DNA of 54,363 bases from Bacillota bacterium (GTDB lineage: Bacteria > Bacillota > Clostridia > Oscillospirales > Acutalibacteraceae): NCBI GenBank assembly GCA_023417635.1, contig JAEZFF010000095.1, positions 1 to 54,363 of the forward strand. The letters are read 5' to 3'. Below, in pieces: positions 50,216 to 54,363 of the stretch. Both the position numbers and the translations under genes were made by a program. Position 1 is the first letter of the stretch. Each line of letters opens with the position of its first letter. A model generated the notes under the pieces. It did not search any database. It saw nothing but the letters and a program-made list of their open reading frames with translations, and had not been told where the DNA came from.

Positions 50216-51550
50216 ATGTTGGTTAATCTTCCTTCTGAATTTTTGCGGAGGATGAAAGAAATGCTGGGCAGTGAATTCTCCGATTATGAAGACTCTTTGC
50301 AGAATTCTCCGTTTCGTGGGATTCGCCTGAATCCACTCAAGTGCAAAATTGACATACTGAAAGAGGAGCTTCCTTTTTCGCTGAGGCCCACTCCGTTTTC
50401 ACCGCTTGAATATTACATCCCGGATGATGTAAAAAAGCTAGGGTATCATCCGCTGCACCACGCAGGCGCATTCTATGTTCAAGAGCCTTCCGCATCTTCT
50501 GTTGTAACGGTACTTGACCCGAAGCCTGGAGAAAAAATTCTCGATTTATGCGCGGCCCCCGGCGGCAAGTCTACGCAGATTGCTTCTCTGCTTGCTGGAA
50601 AGGGAATTCTGTGGTCAAATGAGATTGTTCGCAGCCGCGCCAAAATCCTGTACTCCAATCTTGAACGCCTTGGGGTTCGAAATGCTGTTGTTTCTGCCTG
50701 TTACCCAGAAACACTCTGCCATGCCATGAAAGGTTATTTTGACCGTGTGCTGGTGGATGCACCCTGTTCAGGTGAAGGAATGTTTCGCAGAAGCGAAGAA
50801 GCCGTGCGGGACTGGAGCCCAGAGCATGTAAGGGCGTGCGCGGAACGGCAGTCTGCCATACTGGAAAGTGCATCGGCTTCCTTGCGGGAGGGCGGTATAC
50901 TGGTTTACTCGACCTGCACATTTTCGAAAGAAGAAGACGAAGGCGTTGTGTCGGATTTTCTGAAGCGTCACGAGGATTTTCAGATGGAAGACTGTGGCGT
51001 TTCCTTTGGCCGCCCTGCGTTTCTTCCAAAAGCACGGCGCATTTTCCCGATGGATGGCGGGGAAGGACATTTTGTCGCCAAACTGCGCAAATACTCTTCG
51101 GTGCAGTGCAGTATCAACCAAGCGGCAAGTGCGACGGACGCGGAAACCGAGCAAGTGCAAAATTTACTGAAAAGCATCTTTAAAACGCAGCCGGCCGGGA
51201 TGATATGGAAGAACCGCGTCGGCTTTTCTCTTGTACTCGAAGGTTTCCCAGAAATTCGTGGGCTGAATATCTTAAGTGCGGGAGTTTTGGCCGCAGAGGC
51301 ACATAAAGGCAGAATGGAGCCAACTCATGCTATTTTTCAAGCATCTCGTGCTGAAAATATGAAAAATGTAATTTCCTTTGCGCATGACTCACCTGAAATA
51401 CGGAAATTTCTTCATGGGGAAGAGCTTCAGGCCCCTACGGAAATAAAAGGATGGTGCGGTGTCGCAGTCGACGGCATTATGACCGGGTTTGGAAAATGCT
51501 CATGCGGAAGAATTAAAAACCACTATCCTAGAGGGCTGCGAACTCTTTAG
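50216..51550 (+). CDS. RsmB/RsmF-like rRNA cytosine-C5 methyltransferase
   Basis: SAM-dependent m5C methyltransferase of the NOL1/NOP2/Sun family with a C-terminal PUA-like region (about 300-444). It has 444 residues. SAM binding: ILDLCAAPGGKSTQIASLL. The catalytic cysteines lie in VDAPCSGEGMFRR and YSTCTFSKEEDEG. I chose the second of two tandem ATGs, six bases after GGAG; starts at 50213 or 50204 are possible. The length and C-terminal region fit RsmF-type enzymes acting on 16S rRNA, but the exact target base is not readable. Confidence 0.92.
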   Translation: MLVNLPSEFLRRMKEMLGSEFSDYEDSLQNSPFRGIRLNPLKCKIDILKEELPFSLRPTPFSPLEYYIPDDVKKLGYHPLHHAGAFYVQEPSASSVVTVLDPKPGEKILDLCAAPGGKSTQIASLLAGKGILWSNEIVRSRAKILYSNLERLGVRNAVVSACYPETLCHAMKGYFDRVLVDAPCSGEGMFRRSEEAVRDWSPEHVRACAERQSAILESASASLREGGILVYSTCTFSKEEDEGVVSDFLKRHEDFQMEDCGVSFGRPAFLPKARRIFPMDGGEGHFVAKLRKYSSVQCSINQAASATDAETEQVQNLLKSIFKTQPAGMIWKNRVGFSLVLEGFPEIRGLNILSAGVLAAEAHKGRMEPTHAIFQASRAENMKNVISFAHDSPEIRKFLHGEELQAPTEIKGWCGVAVDGIMTGFGKCSCGRIKNHYPRGLRTL

Positions 51551-51584
51551 CACTATAAAAGTTTAGCGGATTAAATAATTTACC

Positions 51585-51613
51585 TTGAAATAACAGAAAA
51601 AGGATGCTATAAC
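51585..51613 (+). promoter_or_regulatory. Promoter of ilvE
   Basis: TTGAAA (51585-51590), 17-base spacer, TATAAC (51608-51613). The leader is about 50 bases, too short for a T-box. Confidence 0.75.
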
Positions 51614-51666
51614 TATAAGAAATCGCTTTTGCGTGATTTTTGAAATTTTGAAAGAAGGCATTCAAT

Positions 51667-52737
51667 ATGCAGAAAATCCGCTATGAATTGACGAAAACAC
51701 CAAAGAAAAAACCGGCACAGGGTGATCCGCTGCCGTTTGGCACCATTTTTACAGACCATATGTTTGTAATGGATTACACAAAAGGTCAGGGATGGCATGA
51801 TCCGCGCATTGTACCATATGCACCGCTGCAGCTTGATCCGGCTTCGATTGTCCTTCATTATGCACAGGAATCTTTTGAAGGCATGAAGGCATACCGCACT
51901 CCTGATGGCTCGATTCAGCTTTTCCGCCCGGAAAAAAATGCGGCTCGTTTTAAGACGACGCATGAGCGTATTTGTATGCCGATTGTCCCGGAAGAAGATT
52001 TTGTGGAAGCCATTAAGGCGCTTGTTAAAACAGAAAAAGACTGGATTCCGTCCAAAGAAGGCCAGTCGCTTTATATTCGTCCGTTCTGCATTGCAACGGA
52101 GCCACATCTTGGTGTAAAGCCTTCTGACACTTACCAGTTTATTATTATCTGTTGCCCGGTCGCTGCGTATTATCCAACAGGGCTGAACCCCGTAAAGATT
52201 TACGTCGAAGACAAATATGTTCGTGCAACTCCCGGCGGCACAGGATACATCAAATGCGGCGGCAATTACGCAGCATCCCTTATTTCTCAGGAAACAGCAG
52301 AGTCCCTCGGCTACAGCCAGACACTTTGGCTGGATGGCGTAGAACGCAAATACGTTGAAGAGGTTGGTTCTATGAACTGCTTCTTTAAGATTGACGGAAC
52401 AATCTACACTGCGCCAACAGTCGGAACGGTTTTGCCTGGCATTACGCGTATGTCCTGCATTGAGCTGCTGAAAAAATGGGGTTACACGGTTTCAGAAAAA
52501 CGTCTTCCGATTGTGGATGTCATGAAAGCTTCAAAAGATGGCAAGCTGGAAGAAGTTTTTGGTACTGGTACAGCTGCTGTCATTTCCCCGGTCGGTGAAC
52601 TTCGCTATGAAGGTGAAGTTGCCCACATCAACGACGGTAAGACTGGTGAAGTTACGCAGAAGCTCTATGATGCACTTACAGGCATTCAGTGGGGCCGTCT
52701 TCCGGATACCATGGGCTGGACTACAAAAGTCTGCTGA
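51667..52737 (+). CDS. ilvE: Branched-chain amino acid aminotransferase
   Basis: PLP fold-type IV aminotransferase for leucine, isoleucine and valine. It has 356 residues, the class II type. HYAQESFEGMKAYRTPDG and LFRPEKNAARFKTTHERIC are conserved. The PLP lysine is about 196 in YIKCGGNYAASL, and EEVGSMNCFF follows. AAGAAGG precedes the ATG. It is a single-gene unit with its own promoter and terminator. Confidence 0.96.
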   Translation: MQKIRYELTKTPKKKPAQGDPLPFGTIFTDHMFVMDYTKGQGWHDPRIVPYAPLQLDPASIVLHYAQESFEGMKAYRTPDGSIQLFRPEKNAARFKTTHERICMPIVPEEDFVEAIKALVKTEKDWIPSKEGQSLYIRPFCIATEPHLGVKPSDTYQFIIICCPVAAYYPTGLNPVKIYVEDKYVRATPGGTGYIKCGGNYAASLISQETAESLGYSQTLWLDGVERKYVEEVGSMNCFFKIDGTIYTAPTVGTVLPGITRMSCIELLKKWGYTVSEKRLPIVDVMKASKDGKLEEVFGTGTAAVISPVGELRYEGEVAHINDGKTGEVTQKLYDALTGIQWGRLPDTMGWTTKVC

Positions 52738-52751
52738 GTTTGTCTTATTTC

Positions 52752-52786
52752 AAAATGCCACTCTGCACTGCGGGGTGGCATTTTTT
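52752..52786 (+). terminator. Terminator after ilvE
   Basis: AAAATGCCAC / GTGGCATTTT stem (52752-52761 with 52775-52784), then T-run. It lies immediately upstream of the ribosome site of the next gene, which therefore depends on read-through or an unseen promoter. Confidence 0.88.
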
Positions 52787-52798
52787 GTGGAGAGGTTT

Positions 52799-53680
52799 AT
52801 GCGAAAAATTGCTTTTTCAGTTTCTCCGGCATATGAAGGTATTCTCTTACGGGGGTATTTAAGAAATGTAGTTTGTCTTTCTGCACGACAAACGGCCAAG
52901 CTGAAACGTGTCCCGGGCGGCATCACCAGAAATGGCAGACCAATTACGGCTCCGGAGCGTCTTCACGCCGGTGATACGGTGTGCATTGCTTTTCCTGAAG
53001 ACAAAAAGCTTTCCACACCGGTTAAATTGCCAATTGCCGTCGTTTATGAAGATGAAGATGTTCTGGTCGCAGAAAAGCCTCCCGCTATGCCAATGTATCC
53101 ATGTCCGGGCCATGACCGCGACAGCCTTGCAAATGCAGTCGCCTATCTGCAAAGCTGCTCTGGCTGTTTTTATTCCTACCGCCCAATTTACAGGATTGAT
53201 AAAGATACGAGCGGGCTTGTACTGATAGCTAAAAATTCATTTGCGGCTTCCCGCCTTTCCGGAAGAGTTCAAAAAACGTATCTTGCTCTTTGTGAGGGAA
53301 AGCTTACAGGCGGTGGAACCATATGCAGACCAATCGGGCTAAAAGCGGGCCACAGTATACAAAGAGCTGTGCGGCCGGATGGTGAAAGGGCTGTTACCCA
53401 GTGGCGTTCTGTCAGCAGCGGCAAAGAACTAAGTCTGATTGCGGTTCACCTTAAAACCGGGCGTACACATCAAATACGGGTCCATTTCTCTTCTTTTGGG
53501 TTTCCGCTTGCAGGGGATGATATGTATGGTGGAAGTCTGGGACAAATCAGCCGTCAGGCGCTGCACTGTGCAGAGCTTCGCTTTCGCCATCCAGTAACAG
53601 GGAAAAGGATGCGTTTTCGCTCATTCCTTCCGGAAGATATGGCGTGCTTAGTCAAAAGCACTAGAAATGCTTATGCATAA
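52799..53680 (+). CDS. RluA-family RNA pseudouridine synthase
   Basis: 293 residues. An N-terminal S4-like RNA-binding region (about 1-75) is followed by the RluA catalytic domain, with the catalytic Asp in YRIDKDTSGLVLIAKN. The later KTGRTHQIRVHFSSFGFPL is also conserved. GGAGAGG lies before the ATG. The exact uridine target (23S rRNA or tRNA) is not predictable. The last codons form part of an ARG-box-like palindrome upstream of the next gene. Confidence 0.93.
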   Translation: MRKIAFSVSPAYEGILLRGYLRNVVCLSARQTAKLKRVPGGITRNGRPITAPERLHAGDTVCIAFPEDKKLSTPVKLPIAVVYEDEDVLVAEKPPAMPMYPCPGHDRDSLANAVAYLQSCSGCFYSYRPIYRIDKDTSGLVLIAKNSFAASRLSGRVQKTYLALCEGKLTGGGTICRPIGLKAGHSIQRAVRPDGERAVTQWRSVSSGKELSLIAVHLKTGRTHQIRVHFSSFGFPLAGDDMYGGSLGQISRQALHCAELRFRHPVTGKRMRFRSFLPEDMACLVKSTRNAYA

Positions 53681-53687
53681 GTATTCA
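53674..53687 (+). promoter_or_regulatory. ARG-box-like operator 1 (predicted)
   Basis: TGCATAAGTATTCA matches an ArgR/AhrC-type pattern (TGMATWWWWATKCA) at 13 of 14 positions. It overlaps the stop codon of the pseudouridine synthase gene and lies 20 bases upstream of the next promoter. Confidence 0.5.
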
Positions 53688-53706
53688 TTGTTTTCTATTA
53701 ATATAC

Positions 53707-53735
53707 TTGTATTCTGCATAATTATGCGCTATAAT
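53707..53735 (+). promoter_or_regulatory. Promoter of the ABC transporter gene
   Basis: TTGTAT (53707-53712), 17-base spacer, perfect TATAAT (53730-53735). ARG-box-like operator 2 fills the spacer. Confidence 0.75.
53715..53728 (+). promoter_or_regulatory. ARG-box-like operator 2 (predicted)
   Basis: TGCATAATTATGCG matches the same pattern at 13 of 14 positions and contains the perfect palindrome GCATAATTATGC. It sits between the -35 and -10 boxes, where binding would block polymerase. Its centre is 41 bp from operator 1. Confidence 0.55.
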
Positions 53736-53782
53736 GAGCTTACCTTATTCAGTAAACAGTATATTGGAAGGAAGAGAATATT

Positions 53783-54363
53783 ATGAAAAAGCTAAAAACC
53801 ATACTTACGGCAATTCTTGCTGTAGCTGTTGTTATTCCTTTTGCGGCGTGTTCCAGTGCATCAAACAGCAATACCATTACCATGTCAACCAATGCAGAAT
53901 TCGAACCGTTTGAGTACAAAGATCAGAACTCTATTATTGGCATAGACGCAGATATTGCAAATAAGATTGCTGCCAAACTCAACAAAAAGCTGAAAATTAA
54001 TGATGTTGACTTTGATTCATTAATTACGGAGCTGAACAGTGGCAAATGCGATTTTGTTGCGGCTGGCATGACCGTTACAGATGACAGAAAAAAGAATGCT
54101 GATTTTTCAGACCCATATTTCGATGCTACACAGTCTATTATTGTTCTGAAAGGCAGCAAAATAAAATCGCGTACAGATTTGAACGGTAAAAAGGTCGGCG
54201 TGCAGTTAGGCACTACAGGCGATACCTTCTGTACAAACCAAGACGGTAAAAGTGACATTAAGGTCGCTCATGTTGAACGTTTCAACAAAGGTGCGGATGC
54301 TATTTCTGATTTGATGAACGGCAAAATTGATGCAGTTGTTATCGATGACTTTCCTGCTCAGAA
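53783..54363 (+). CDS. Polar amino-acid ABC transporter binding lipoprotein (3' end missing)
   Basis: Solute-binding protein of the SBP_bac_3 family; 193 codons are present before the right edge. The signal peptide ends in a lipobox FAAC with the lipidated Cys at 23. Ligand-binding features: TMSTNAEFEPFEYKD, IGIDADIANKIAAKLNK, FVAAGMTVTDDRKKNADFSD and LNGKKVGVQLGTTGD. AAGGAAG lies before the ATG. Permease and ATPase genes are expected downstream. The ARG-box-like sites suggest arginine or a related basic amino acid as substrate, which is inference. Confidence 0.92.
   Translation, partial: MKKLKTILTAILAVAVVIPFAACSSASNSNTITMSTNAEFEPFEYKDQNSIIGIDADIANKIAAKLNKKLKINDVDFDSLITELNSGKCDFVAAGMTVTDDRKKNADFSDPYFDATQSIIVLKGSKIKSRTDLNGKKVGVQLGTTGDTFCTNQDGKSDIKVAHVERFNKGADAISDLMNGKIDAVVIDDFPAQ

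Noticed and set aside
51551..51666. T-box leader before ilvE
   Set aside because: The leader is about 50 bases and lacks a specifier stem, antiterminator motif and terminator.

Overview
The window looks like chromosomal core sequence from a spore-forming, anaerobic Gram-positive bacterium of the class Clostridia, probably near the Oscillospiraceae/Ruminococcaceae. The family placement is inference from gene content. What is seen directly: a complete spoIIIAA-AH operon, strong GGAGG-type ribosome sites, intrinsic terminators with U-tracts, a V/A-type ATPase operon, an MEP-pathway gene (ispE), a Rex repressor, acetate kinase, and a ribosomal protein L27 with a cleavable leader beside its protease Prp. 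No insertion sequence, prophage, CRISPR array, tRNA or rRNA gene was recognised.

Layout. 1-7.3 kb (minus): V/A-type ATPase operon in the order G/H, C, I, K, F, E, A, B, with B cut by the left edge. 7.4-9.2 kb (minus): ACT-domain protein plus DUF711 protein. 9.4-13.1 kb (plus): PHP phosphatase, Lrp/AsnC regulator, aminotransferase, ispE, and a small VOC protein. 13.2-17.2 kb (minus): fhs, tsaE, tsaB, rpiB, upp. 17.3-18.5 kb (plus): an FtsW/RodA/SpoVE protein. 18.5-23.1 kb (minus): tepA, ftsK/spoIIIE, a ComEC-like metallo-beta-lactamase protein, and a 55-residue DUF3006-like protein. 23.4-27.3 kb (plus): acn, icd, rex. 27.4-29.5 kb (minus): tmcAL and a mutarotase-like protein. 29.7-37.3 kb (plus): ackA, then pyrE, radC, uvrB, uvrA. 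37.5-42.4 kb (plus): spoIIIAA-AH. 42.5-46.2 kb (plus): nusB, a TsaD-like protein, xseA, xseB, ispA. 46.2-49.9 kb (plus): L21 leader, rplU, prp, rpmA, obg, mini-RNase III, a YitT protein. 50-53.7 kb: a tiny Cys-tailed protein (minus), an RNA m5C methyltransferase, ilvE, and an RluA pseudouridine synthase. 53.8 kb to the right edge: start of a polar amino-acid ABC transporter lipoprotein.

How it fits together. The genes are mostly housekeeping: ion pumping, nucleotide salvage and synthesis, isoprenoid precursors and prenyl diphosphate, C1-folate metabolism, t6A tRNA modification, DNA repair, sporulation and ribosome assembly. The most informative signals are regulatory. (1) A near-consensus Rex operator overlaps the -35 box of the acn-icd-rex promoter, which predicts redox control of 2-oxoglutarate synthesis and autoregulation of rex. 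(2) A strong intrinsic terminator lies between an extended -10 promoter and nusB, so nusB can only be expressed by read-through. (3) Two ARG-box-like palindromes, centred 41 bp apart, flank the promoter of the right-edge amino-acid transporter gene. I did not find a clearly new multi-gene system. The best candidates for undescribed biology are these control regions, the small proteins (55, 49 and 119 residues), the TsaD-like paralog, and the DUF711/ACT and mutarotase-like proteins.
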